In this document: positions 8,932-17,945 of the stretch, in pieces
Layout: each line of letters opens with the position of its first letter
Position numbering within the stretch: the stretch's first letter is position 1
Origin: Candidatus Saccharimonadota bacterium
Lineage (GTDB): Bacteria > Patescibacteriota > Saccharimonadia > Saccharimonadales > Saccharimonadaceae
Assembly (NCBI GenBank): GCA_028286395.1
Contig: JAQBRS010000005.1
Coordinates: forward strand, 62,001 to 126,000
DNA: 64,000 nt
Direction of reading: 5' to 3'
Program-made: the position numbers and the translations under genes
Notes under the pieces: generated by a model
Told to the model about the DNA's origin: nothing
Databases searched by the model: none
The model's input: the letters and a program-made list of their open reading frames with translations, nothing else

Positions 8932-11046
8932 CTATAGCTTTTCCAGGTGAGCGTACTCTGCATTAAGCTTCTTCGTCTGTCCATTAGAAAATTGAATCGT
9001 GACGGCCAGCCCATCAACATCAATGACCTCACCAACCCCAAAAGCTGCTGAGCGAACGCCGTCACCGACTTCAAGGCCAATCTCATCACTATAGAACGGC
9101 TCGTCCTCTTGCTGTCCCATAATGCCAGGCGTAGCATTCGTCAGGGAAATCTGATCACCCATGTCAGTAATGAATCGTGACATAGGGTTATACGTACGCT
9201 GTCCATATTGCAAGCGACTGTAGGCATAGCTAAGGTGCAGTTCTTCACGGGCACGTGTCATCCCGACATACGCCAAGCGTCGCTCTTCTTCGAGCTCAGC
9301 TGGCGCCGCATCGAAGACACGAGCATGAGGGATAATCCCTTCCTCCATGCCGATGATAAAGACAACGGGGAATTCAAGTCCTTTAGCGGCGTGTAGCGTC
9401 ATCAGCGTGACCTTTTGCCCATCAGCCGACTTATCGGCACTCGACATCAAGGCGACTTCTTCAAGAAAATCAGCCAAATCGGTAAACGTCTGCGCATCAG
9501 AAAGAAGCGATCCAATGTTCGCTTCCCGATCTTCGGCTTGAGGCGTTCCGTCTAAAATATAATCGCGATACCCAGTCGTTGAAATGACTGCTTCAATCAG
9601 TTCGGTTGGAGATGCGGTTTCAATGCGAGCCTGAAGTGTTCTGAGTGCACGACCAAGAGAAGCGAGACCCATGCGTGCTTTTCCTGTCACGACATGCGTA
9701 TCCTCAATGTGACCAAGTGCCGTAATAATGTCGAAGCCGTGTTCTGACTGCCAGTTCAGGAACTTCTCAAGACTCGTCGCACCAACACCACGACCAGGAA
9801 CGTTGGCGATTCGTGTAAAGCTCATGCGATCATTTGGCTGATACAGCAATCGAAGATAGGCAATGATGTCTTTAATTTCTTTACGATCGTAAAAGCGAAC
9901 GCCGCCAACTAATTGATAGGGGATACGGAGCTGCAAGAATGCCCGCTCTAATGTGTAGCTCTGCGCGTTTGTCCTATAGAGTACGGCGAAATCACCGTAT
10001 GATCGTGCCTTCATTGCGACGTGCGTTGAGATTCGCTCTGCAACCATACGTGCCTCTTCGGCTTCGTCATAAACGCCATGTACTTGCACGGGTGAGCCGG
10101 GACCTGCTGCCGTCCAAAGTTTTTTATCAGTCCGTTGCGTGTTCTTCTCGATGACGTTTCCCGCAGCTTCAAGGATATTACCGGTACTTCGATAATTCTG
10201 TTCAAGCTTGACGACGGTTGCCCCGGGGAAATCACGCTCAAAGTTAAGAATGTTCGTAAAGTCAGCACCACGCCAGCTATAAATCGACTGCCAGTCATCA
10301 CCGACGACACAGATATTTTGATCATCATTGATCAATAATTTCACGATCTGATACTGCGCTGCGTTCGTGTCTTGATACTCATCAATCAAAATGTGTTTAA
10401 AGTGAGTTCGCCATTTATCACGAATGTCAGGTGCGTCACGAAGCAAACGGACGCCATCAAGCAGGAGGTCATCAAAATCTAAAGCGCCCGCATTCTTACG
10501 CATCTCTTCATATTTACGATAGACCTTTGCCACGTTCTTTTGGTATGGATAGCCAGCTGAAGCTTCAAACTCATCAGGATCAATCATTTGGTTTTTGGCG
10601 TTTGAGATTAATCCACTAATTTGAGAGGGCTTCATTTCCCTATCGACTAACGATAGTTGCTTCATCGCCTGCTTGATTAGTGACTGGCGGTCATCCTCGT
10701 CATAAATCACAAAATTACGGCTAACACCGATCGACTGCCCATCCTGCCGAAGTAATCGGACACAAATACCGTGGAATGTTCCCATCCATGGCATGAAATC
10801 ACGTCTCGTACTATCTTGGTCAAGCAAGCGTCCAAGTCGTTCGCGCATTTCCTTTGCGGCTTTATTCGTAAAGGTCACCGCCAGGATCTGACTTGGCCAA
10901 ATCCCCTCGTTCGCAATCAAGTGCGCAATACGGTGTGTCAGTGTCTTCGTTTTACCACTACCGGCCCCCGCCAAAATAAGCAACGGGCCCTTCGCAACTT
11001 TGACCGCCGTGGCTTGTGCCTCGTTTAAACCCTCAAGTAAATTCAT
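8932..11046 (-). CDS. UvrD/PcrA family superfamily I DNA helicase
   Basis: LNEAQATAVKVAKGPLLILAGAGSGKTKTLTHRIAHLI, LIDEYQDTNAAQY, VGDDWQSIYSWRGAD, TLHAAKGLEFPVVFIIG. Confidence 0.96.
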   Translation of the reverse strand: MNLLEGLNEAQATAVKVAKGPLLILAGAGSGKTKTLTHRIAHLIANEGIWPSQILAVTFTNKAAKEMRERLGRLLDQDSTRRDFMPWMGTFHGICVRLLRQDGQSIGVSRNFVIYDEDDRQSLIKQAMKQLSLVDREMKPSQISGLISNAKNQMIDPDEFEASAGYPYQKNVAKVYRKYEEMRKNAGALDFDDLLLDGVRLLRDAPDIRDKWRTHFKHILIDEYQDTNAAQYQIVKLLINDDQNICVVGDDWQSIYSWRGADFTNILNFERDFPGATVVKLEQNYRSTGNILEAAGNVIEKNTQRTDKKLWTAAGPGSPVQVHGVYDEAEEARMVAERISTHVAMKARSYGDFAVLYRTNAQSYTLERAFLQLRIPYQLVGGVRFYDRKEIKDIIAYLRLLYQPNDRMSFTRIANVPGRGVGATSLEKFLNWQSEHGFDIITALGHIEDTHVVTGKARMGLASLGRALRTLQARIETASPTELIEAVISTTGYRDYILDGTPQAEDREANIGSLLSDAQTFTDLADFLEEVALMSSADKSADGQKVTLMTLHAAKGLEFPVVFIIGMEEGIIPHARVFDAAPAELEEERRLAYVGMTRAREELHLSYAYSRLQYGQRTYNPMSRFITDMGDQISLTNATPGIMGQQEDEPFYSDEIGLEVGDGVRSAAFGVGEVIDVDGLAVTIQFSNGQTKKLNAEYAHLEKL

Positions 11047-11100
11047 TACTCTTATTATAGCCTACTTACGGACTATAATCGGACGTTTCAAGCGACTTCC

Positions 11101-12102
11101 CTAGCCAAGCATTGGAAGAACGACGAAGTAGATACCCGCGCCAAGTCCACCACCGACAAGCACTAATGCAACGATCCATATAATGATAGTCACGCCTGAG
11201 CGTTTTTTAACTGTATGAGCAAGTGGCTGGTGATATGCTTCAGTGTCAAAGATTGCGCCAGATGGTTGACTGGCGGTGCTTGGTTGCTCTGTGTATTGCT
11301 GCGTAATCGAGGTTGGACCTGCAGGAATATCATCTTCAGGAGCTGTTTCGGTGTGCTCAGGAAGTAATTCAGGCTCTTCATCATCTTCGCCATGTGTATC
11401 AAGTAAAAGTAGATCGGGATGCAGTTCCGCAGGAACGTCAGATGTCTCTTGTTCAATTTCAGGAGCAGGCGCGAGCGCTGGTTCCGCAGTTGGCGCAGGG
11501 AAGTCTTCAAGCAGCGGTAATCCTAGCCCGGTGTCAGCTGTCGAGAACGCACCAAGCGGTCGTTTTTCAACTTTCGCATCGGTTAAGAACGGTGATTCAA
11601 GTGGTGCCGCTTCTTCGTCTTCGTCATCAATAAGATCTAGGTCTTCTTCGCTAGGAGGAGCGACTGGTGGTAGTTCTTCAACAACTGGTTCAGGAGCTGG
11701 TGTTTCCTCAACTGGCGCTGATTCCGCTACTTCAATTGGGTCTGGCCAGTGGAAAGCGGTGCTTGGTGCGGTTGGTTCGACAACGGGTTCTTCTGGCGAG
11801 TCGACGACTTCAGCTCGCTCAGGTACCGCTTCTTCGCGACGAGGACTTGGTACTGTGATACCGTTTGGACGCATATCCGAAGAAGGGTGAACAACATCCA
11901 TAAATCGCCCCGTACTTCGACGCGCTGCGGGTGAAGCTATTGCTGTCGCTTCAGTGGTATCGACAAGTGTTTCAATCGTTTCCGTAGGAACGCTGATTTC
12001 GGGAGTCGGTTCAGAAGTTGTTATGGCGGCACTCACCTCACTATCCTTACCAGTGACAGAGCTAACAGCTCGGTCAATTTCGTCAAAGTCTATATCTTGC
12101 AT
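11101..12102 (-). CDS. Acidic, Pro/Glu-rich protein with one C-terminal TM helix
   Basis: Low-complexity acidic body, terminal VTIIIWIVALVLVGGGLGAGIYFVVLPMLG. Confidence 0.65.
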   Translation of the reverse strand: MQDIDFDEIDRAVSSVTGKDSEVSAAITTSEPTPEISVPTETIETLVDTTEATAIASPAARRSTGRFMDVVHPSSDMRPNGITVPSPRREEAVPERAEVVDSPEEPVVEPTAPSTAFHWPDPIEVAESAPVEETPAPEPVVEELPPVAPPSEEDLDLIDDEDEEAAPLESPFLTDAKVEKRPLGAFSTADTGLGLPLLEDFPAPTAEPALAPAPEIEQETSDVPAELHPDLLLLDTHGEDDEEPELLPEHTETAPEDDIPAGPTSITQQYTEQPSTASQPSGAIFDTEAYHQPLAHTVKKRSGVTIIIWIVALVLVGGGLGAGIYFVVLPMLG

Positions 12103-12116
12103 GCTGTTGCCCCTTC

Positions 12117-12887
12117 CTATTTCTTACTTACGTATGCTTTTTCAATAATGGATGTAAATGCGTGATCATCGAGACTTGCGCCACCAATAAGCAGTCCGTC
12201 AACGTCGGGAAGCGCAAGATAGGTTGCCGCGCTGTCAGCAGTCACACTTCCGCCATAGAGGACTTGAACGCCCTCGGCCGCTTTTGCACCATACAAATGC
12301 TTTAACTGACTTCGAATTGCCTGAATAGCATGTGTGACGTCTTCAGGAACGGCGTTCTTGCCTGTTCCGATTGCCCAAACTGGCTCGTAAGCAATCACCA
12401 CTCTATCAAGCTCTTCACTTGTCACGTTAGCAAGACCACCGATCAGCTGATCAAAAAGGACATCTTTGGTTTCGTTTGCCGTGCGTTCGCTCAATGTTTC
12501 ACCGACGCAAAGAATAGGACGGATATCGTTACGAATGGCCGCCTGCACTTTAGCACGCGTATCTTTATCTGATTCGTTAAACACATAGCGACGTTCTGAG
12601 TGGCCGACGAGTGCGAATTGCACAATGCCACGAAGTTGTGATGCCGACACCTCACCGGTGTATGCACCATGATCGCGCCAGTAAAAGTTCTGAGCGGCAA
12701 GCTTGATTTGACGAAGATTCACCTGAAGACTTAAGGTTTGCAGTGTCAACATCGTCGGAGCAATCACGACTTCCACATTTCGGTGGATTTTTACCACTTT
12801 ACTCAGCTTATGTAGATACAAGCTAGCCTCGTGTACACCGAGGTTCATTTTCCAGTTCCCGACAATGAGCGCTTTATCTCGTGCCAT
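12117..12887 (-). CDS. tpiA: Triosephosphate isomerase
   Basis: LIVGNWKMNLG, LVGHSERR, VIAYEPVWAIGTGK, VLYGGSV. Confidence 0.96.
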   Translation of the reverse strand: MARDKALIVGNWKMNLGVHEASLYLHKLSKVVKIHRNVEVVIAPTMLTLQTLSLQVNLRQIKLAAQNFYWRDHGAYTGEVSASQLRGIVQFALVGHSERRYVFNESDKDTRAKVQAAIRNDIRPILCVGETLSERTANETKDVLFDQLIGGLANVTSEELDRVVIAYEPVWAIGTGKNAVPEDVTHAIQAIRSQLKHLYGAKAAEGVQVLYGGSVTADSAATYLALPDVDGLLIGGASLDDHAFTSIIEKAYVSKK

Positions 12888-12924
12888 TTAATTACCGCTT
12901 ATGCTTATTGCAGTTAAGTGTAGC

Positions 12925-14148
12925 TTATTTACGAGCATCTAGCAAACTCTCTATCCCCGGTAATTTGTCACCAGCCATCAGTTCGAGACTTGCGCCGCCG
13001 CCAGTCGAAACGTGCGTAAAGCTTGCGCCGCCAGCACTATCCCACTTGAGCACGAAATCAGCCGTATCACCACCACCAATAATTGACGTCGTGTGCGGTT
13101 GTGTCGCAAGTGAAAGCGCAAGTCGGGCAGATCCATGCGCAAATTCAGGAAGCTCCGCATAGCCGAGTGTTCCATTCCAGATAACCGTTTTTGCATCAGC
13201 AACGACTTCAACGATTTTTTCGATTGAAGCATCGCCGACGTCGAGCACAATGTCTTCAGCGCCAATTTGATCAAGTGACACGTTCTTACGAAGACTTTCT
13301 GGAGAGATTTCAGTTGCAACCGCAACATCAGAAGGCAGGACAATAAAGCTGTCGACGTCATCGCCTACTTTTTCGTGGGCGGCGTGATAAATACGGTCCA
13401 GTGTTTCATTTTGGTCAGATTCAAGCTTGCTTGCGCCCATCGCGACACCCTTATAGGCAAGGAAAGTGTTGGCCATTGCACCACCAATAATAATCTTGTC
13501 TGCAACTTCAACAAATCGCTCGATGACGGCAATCTTGTCACTGATCTTTGCGCCACCCATGACGGCAACAAGTGGTCGCTCTGGATTCTGCATTGCGCCA
13601 GTAATTGTTGTGTACTCACGCTCCAAAAGTAGTCCAGCAACGCTTGGGATACATAGCGTAATGGCATGAGTACTGGCATGCGCGCGGTGAACGACGCCAA
13701 AGCCGTCTTGGACAAAGTAACGGGCGCCCGTTGATTCAGCGATGTTCTTTGCAAAGCTTTCATCATCGGCTTCTTCTTCTTTATAGTAACGGAGGTTTTC
13801 GAGCAGGATAATTGAGTGAGCTGGCGCTTGCTTGATCGCTTGTTTTACTTTATCGCCGATCGTGTCGTCGACAAAGATAACTGGGTGATCCATTAGTTCC
13901 GCAAGACGTGTTGCGACTTGTTTCAAACTATACTTAGGATCTCGGCCTTCTGGACGACCGAGGTGACTCATAATAACAATTTTACAGTTGTGATCGTGCA
14001 GGTAGTGCAACGTCGGAAGACTGGCCTTGATGCGAAGGTCGTCGCTAATCTTGCCTTCACTGCTAAGAGGAACATTGTAGTCGGCTCGTACCAATACAAC
14101 CTGGTTGTCGAGTGGTACGTCACGAATTGTCAGTTTAAAGAAGCCCAT
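12925..14148 (-). CDS. pgk: Phosphoglycerate kinase
   Basis: VVLVRADYNVPL, IVIMSHLGRPEGRD, VAVMGGAKISDKI, IIGGGDTADFV; start at MGFFKL. Confidence 0.96.
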   Translation of the reverse strand: MGFFKLTIRDVPLDNQVVLVRADYNVPLSSEGKISDDLRIKASLPTLHYLHDHNCKIVIMSHLGRPEGRDPKYSLKQVATRLAELMDHPVIFVDDTIGDKVKQAIKQAPAHSIILLENLRYYKEEEADDESFAKNIAESTGARYFVQDGFGVVHRAHASTHAITLCIPSVAGLLLEREYTTITGAMQNPERPLVAVMGGAKISDKIAVIERFVEVADKIIIGGAMANTFLAYKGVAMGASKLESDQNETLDRIYHAAHEKVGDDVDSFIVLPSDVAVATEISPESLRKNVSLDQIGAEDIVLDVGDASIEKIVEVVADAKTVIWNGTLGYAELPEFAHGSARLALSLATQPHTTSIIGGGDTADFVLKWDSAGGASFTHVSTGGGASLELMAGDKLPGIESLLDARK

Positions 14149-14177
14149 CAATTTACCCACCGTTTACACTAATGCTT

Positions 14178-15593
14178 TTATTCTAGCACGCGGACTTTGA
14201 TTGTGTCAGTAGTTCCGATAATACCCGGCTGTTGTCCACTCACGATAATAACCGTCACTGGACCTTCGCCGAATAAGCCATCTGCTTTTAGCTCTTTAAA
14301 CAGATCAAATCCAGATTCTTCGCTGTCTGGACGAACATAACTACGGTTTGCATAGTTAAGCCCAAGTTGCTGTGCTGAACGCATTTCGCTTGTCACACTT
14401 ATAATAGGCAGGTTTGGACGGTGTGCGGCGATATTCGCTGCTGTTGCGCCTGATTTTGTCTCGGCAATAATTGCATCAACGTTCAGTTGTTCCGCAAGAC
14501 TCACTGCTGCGGCGCTAATTGCATCTAATTGAACGTTCTTTGCAATTGCATAGTCGTGAAGTGGCGAAACGGGAACATTCTCTTGCGTATACAGAATAAC
14601 TCGCTTCATTGCACCAACTGTTTCAAGTGGGTATTTACCGTTAGCGGTCTCGTCAGACAACATAACGCTGTCAGCACCTTGAATAACGGCATTTGCGACG
14701 TCACTCACTTCAGCGCGAGTTGGTTCTGGGTTATCAACCATGCTTGCCATCATTTGTGTTGCAACAATGCTCAACTTACCGTGCTTGCGGCACAGAGAGA
14801 TAAGACGACGTTGCACAATAGGCACAACTTCTGCGCCTGCTTCGACGGCGAGATCACCACGAGCAACCATAATACCGTCAGAGGCAATCACGATTTGTTC
14901 CATAACATCATCTTTAATGGCTGCTTTGGTTTCAATCTTGGCAATAATTTGCGCGTGAGAACCACCAGCGACCAGAATTTGTCGAAGGTTATTGATATCA
15001 TCAACGCTCTGCACAAAGCTGAGAGCAACAAAGTCGATGTCTTTTGTAAGACCATATTCGATGTCTTTGAGGTCTTTGGCAGTCAAAATGTCACCACCGA
15101 AGTCAGTATCAGGAAGGTTAATCCCCTTCTTGCTCATAAGCGTGCCGTCATTTTCGATACGTACTTTAATTGCAGTGTCTGAAGTAATCTCAATAACCGT
15201 CGTACGAACCTTGCCGTCAAAGATATAAATAGGTTCGCCTACTTTTACCTTTTCAGCGAGGTTATATTGGATAGGAAGCACGTTGCCATTATGTTCAGCA
15301 GCGTTATCAAGGATGATTTCGTCACCTTTTTTGACATCCATGTTCTCGTTTAACATACCGAGACGAATCTTTGGACCTTGAAGATCTTGAAGAATTGCGA
15401 CCGGTTTACCGTTTTTACGACTCGCTTCGCGAATCCAGTTGATTTGATCATCACGCTCTGCGTAATCACCGTGACTAAAGTTAAGTCGGAAGCCATTTGT
15501 CCCCGCGGCGATCAGGTCAGTGATCATTTCGGGAGTACTCGTAATTGGTCCGAGCGTTGCTAAAATTTTTGTTCGTTTAAATATAATTGCCAT
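14178..15593 (-). CDS. pyk: Pyruvate kinase
   Basis: TKILATLGPITSTPEMI, GFRLNFSHGD, MVARGDLAVEAG, GADSVMLSDETANGKYP. Confidence 0.96.
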   Translation of the reverse strand: MAIIFKRTKILATLGPITSTPEMITDLIAAGTNGFRLNFSHGDYAERDDQINWIREASRKNGKPVAILQDLQGPKIRLGMLNENMDVKKGDEIILDNAAEHNGNVLPIQYNLAEKVKVGEPIYIFDGKVRTTVIEITSDTAIKVRIENDGTLMSKKGINLPDTDFGGDILTAKDLKDIEYGLTKDIDFVALSFVQSVDDINNLRQILVAGGSHAQIIAKIETKAAIKDDVMEQIVIASDGIMVARGDLAVEAGAEVVPIVQRRLISLCRKHGKLSIVATQMMASMVDNPEPTRAEVSDVANAVIQGADSVMLSDETANGKYPLETVGAMKRVILYTQENVPVSPLHDYAIAKNVQLDAISAAAVSLAEQLNVDAIIAETKSGATAANIAAHRPNLPIISVTSEMRSAQQLGLNYANRSYVRPDSEESGFDLFKELKADGLFGEGPVTVIIVSGQQPGIIGTTDTIKVRVLE

Positions 15594-15769
15594 AACTTGA
15601 ATATTTTACTCTCTTTAAGGTGTTTTTTAAACCCCCTAGACGCTGTTTGTCCACAATTTCACCCCTGAAGCATAATCTTGTTGTAGTTTAATATTCCTTA
15701 TGTTTTAATGAGACCATACGTAATAAGCAATTAAGTCGAATCCATCACACAAAAAGGAAATCCAGACAT

Positions 15770-16381
15770 ATGAACCAATCTATTAAAAAGGTCACCGTCC
15801 TCGCGTCAGTACCCATTTTCGCTATCGTGTTCGTTGCTGTTGTATCATCTGTACAAGCAAATGCCTTAACGACTACCACCACAGTTAGCTCAGCTATCGG
15901 TTCAATCATCACATTGCTCACAAGTTCTGGTACCGTTAACCTTGACTCAACACCAACACCCACCGGTGTTCAAACCATCGCAAGTGACACTATTACCGTC
16001 AGTACAAACGACGCAGCTGGGTACACGCTAAAACTTAACGAAACAAGCGCGGCAAGCGCACTTGTATCAGGCGGTAACAGCATCCCTGCAACTGCAGGTA
16101 CATTCGGAACGCCTATTGCCGAAGTAGCTAACACATGGGGCTACCGTGTAGATAGCCTTGGTACGTTCGGTGCTGGCCCAACAACTGGTGCAGCAAACGC
16201 CGCAATCGGTGCAATTAAATTCGCAGCCGTTCCTGCAACTGCCTCGCCGCAAACGCTTAAGACAACTGCAACAACCGCAACGAATGACACGACAACTGTC
16301 TGGTACGGTGTTGCTGTCAGTACAGCTACGCCATCAGGTACATACACCAACAGTGTGACTTACACCGCGCTCGCTAACTAG
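15770..16381 (+). CDS. Secreted WxL-like surface protein (paralogue 1)
   Basis: Signal peptide; NTWGYRVDSLGTFGAGPT and WYGVAVSTATPSGTYTNSVTYTALAN are shared with the paralogue at 17306..17941. Confidence 0.65.
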   Translation: MNQSIKKVTVLASVPIFAIVFVAVVSSVQANALTTTTTVSSAIGSIITLLTSSGTVNLDSTPTPTGVQTIASDTITVSTNDAAGYTLKLNETSAASALVSGGNSIPATAGTFGTPIAEVANTWGYRVDSLGTFGAGPTTGAANAAIGAIKFAAVPATASPQTLKTTATTATNDTTTVWYGVAVSTATPSGTYTNSVTYTALAN

Positions 16382-16389
16382 GAGATTCC

Positions 16390-17304
16390 ATGGTACACCG
16401 CTTCCGCCGATTCATCCCCGTCTTCATCATCGGCCTAGCTATTGCCACGATTGGGCACACGACGGTTCATGCCCAGACACCAACGCCAGGGACGAAAGCG
16501 ATTACTGTCACCCCTGCTTCTACTGACGTTGCGATTAATCCAGGAAGTAGCGTTGCGCGGAGTGTCGATATTATCAACGGAGGAGATGGCTCCTTCAAGG
16601 TGACGCTCTCGACGTCTCCCTACCACGTCAGCGGTGAGGATTACGATCCTAAATTTACGCAAATACCTGGCACTGTCGACCCTTCTGAATGGATTCATCT
16701 ATCGACAACAAGCACGACAGTAAACGGAAGCGATACGCTGACCGTTCCTTACACAATCGATGTCCCCCAAAACACTGCACCTGGTGGGTACTACGCCGTT
16801 TTATTTGCAGAAACCAGTAGTGACAACGCTCAATCAGGTGTTGTTTCTCACAACCGAGTAGGAAGCATCCTCTATATTACCGTCAATGGCGATATCAAGA
16901 GTGGTGGTAACGTTACCGGTGATCCACTGCCAATCATTCACTTTGTTGGCGCTATCCCTATCGGACTAAAGGTCAGCAATAGCGGCGGTACGCACTTTAT
17001 TACAACTGCCTCCTATTCTGTCACTGATATGACTGGTAAAGAGGTACTAAAAGCCAGCTTTGACCGCTACGTCCTCCCCCAAACGGAACGTGAAATTAAA
17101 TCTGGATTTACCCCCCAGGCACTCATCGGGGTGTATACCGTTCACAGGAGTGCGACAATAGCAGGCGTACTAAAGACACTCCCTGATGTAAAGATTTATG
17201 TTATCAATCCATGGCTACTTGGCGCAATCGCCTTCCTTATCGGTATCCTGATCGGCGTCCCAATCGAACGATCACGTCGACGACGACGTTCAAAGGACGT
17301 GTAA
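16390..17304 (+). CDS. DUF916/WxLIP-like membrane-anchored surface protein
   Basis: Signal peptide; ITVTPASTDVAINPGSSVARSVDIINGGDGSFKV, APGGYYAVLFAE, GSILYITVNG; C-terminal TM and basic tail RRRRRSKDV. Confidence 0.7.
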   Translation: MVHRFRRFIPVFIIGLAIATIGHTTVHAQTPTPGTKAITVTPASTDVAINPGSSVARSVDIINGGDGSFKVTLSTSPYHVSGEDYDPKFTQIPGTVDPSEWIHLSTTSTTVNGSDTLTVPYTIDVPQNTAPGGYYAVLFAETSSDNAQSGVVSHNRVGSILYITVNGDIKSGGNVTGDPLPIIHFVGAIPIGLKVSNSGGTHFITTASYSVTDMTGKEVLKASFDRYVLPQTEREIKSGFTPQALIGVYTVHRSATIAGVLKTLPDVKIYVINPWLLGAIAFLIGILIGVPIERSRRRRRSKDV

Positions 17305-17305
17305 G

Positions 17306-17941
17306 ATGCTCCAGGCAGCTATAACGAAGGTTCGTGCCAATTACCTTACTTTAGCTGCGGCCATACTCGTAGCAGTCATTACGTGGGCCCTATTGGCACA
17401 TTCGGTCGCGGGCATGAACTACTCAGCAGGCACTTACGGGAGCTGTCAGTATGGATCGTGTGGAATTAGCCTCACGACCAGTGGTTCGCTGTCCGCTGAC
17501 GTCACGCCTGCTGTTGGATCAACGAGGTGTACCGTCAATAACGACATCGTTACGGTGGCAACGAACGCAAGTACTGGATACACCGTAACGTTGACCGACA
17601 CAGACACGACAAACACACTCGTTGGACCGACGACCATTGCAGCAAGCAGTGCAACCCCTGCATCTCCAGCAGTTCTCACGGCGAACACTTGGGGCTACCG
17701 CGTAGATAGTATTGCAGGCTTTGGCGCGGGACCAACTTCCTCAGTCTCGAGCGGCGCTATTCCATCCGAAACCTATGCGGGTGTCCCGATTTCGTCAGGA
17801 ACACCTGGAACGATTCGCACAACAAGTGTTGCTGACACGGGTGCCGTCAACACATCCGTATGGTACGGCGTATGTGCAGGCAGTAGCCTTCCCAGTGGTT
17901 CTTACACTGATAACGTGACGTATACCGCAGTTATCAACTAA
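17306..17941 (+). CDS. Secreted WxL-like surface protein (paralogue 2)
   Basis: N-terminal hydrophobic segment; NTWGYRVDSIAGFGAGPTSS and VWYGVCAGSSLPSGSYTDNVTYTAVIN. Confidence 0.65.
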   Translation: MLQAAITKVRANYLTLAAAILVAVITWALLAHSVAGMNYSAGTYGSCQYGSCGISLTTSGSLSADVTPAVGSTRCTVNNDIVTVATNASTGYTVTLTDTDTTNTLVGPTTIAASSATPASPAVLTANTWGYRVDSIAGFGAGPTSSVSSGAIPSETYAGVPISSGTPGTIRTTSVADTGAVNTSVWYGVCAGSSLPSGSYTDNVTYTAVIN

Positions 17942-17945
17942 CGCT

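Noticed and set aside
11276-11890. Ser/Gly-rich 204-aa plus-strand ORF
   Set aside because: Antisense shadow of the acidic repetitive gene at 11101..12102; low-complexity composition is explained by the opposite strand.
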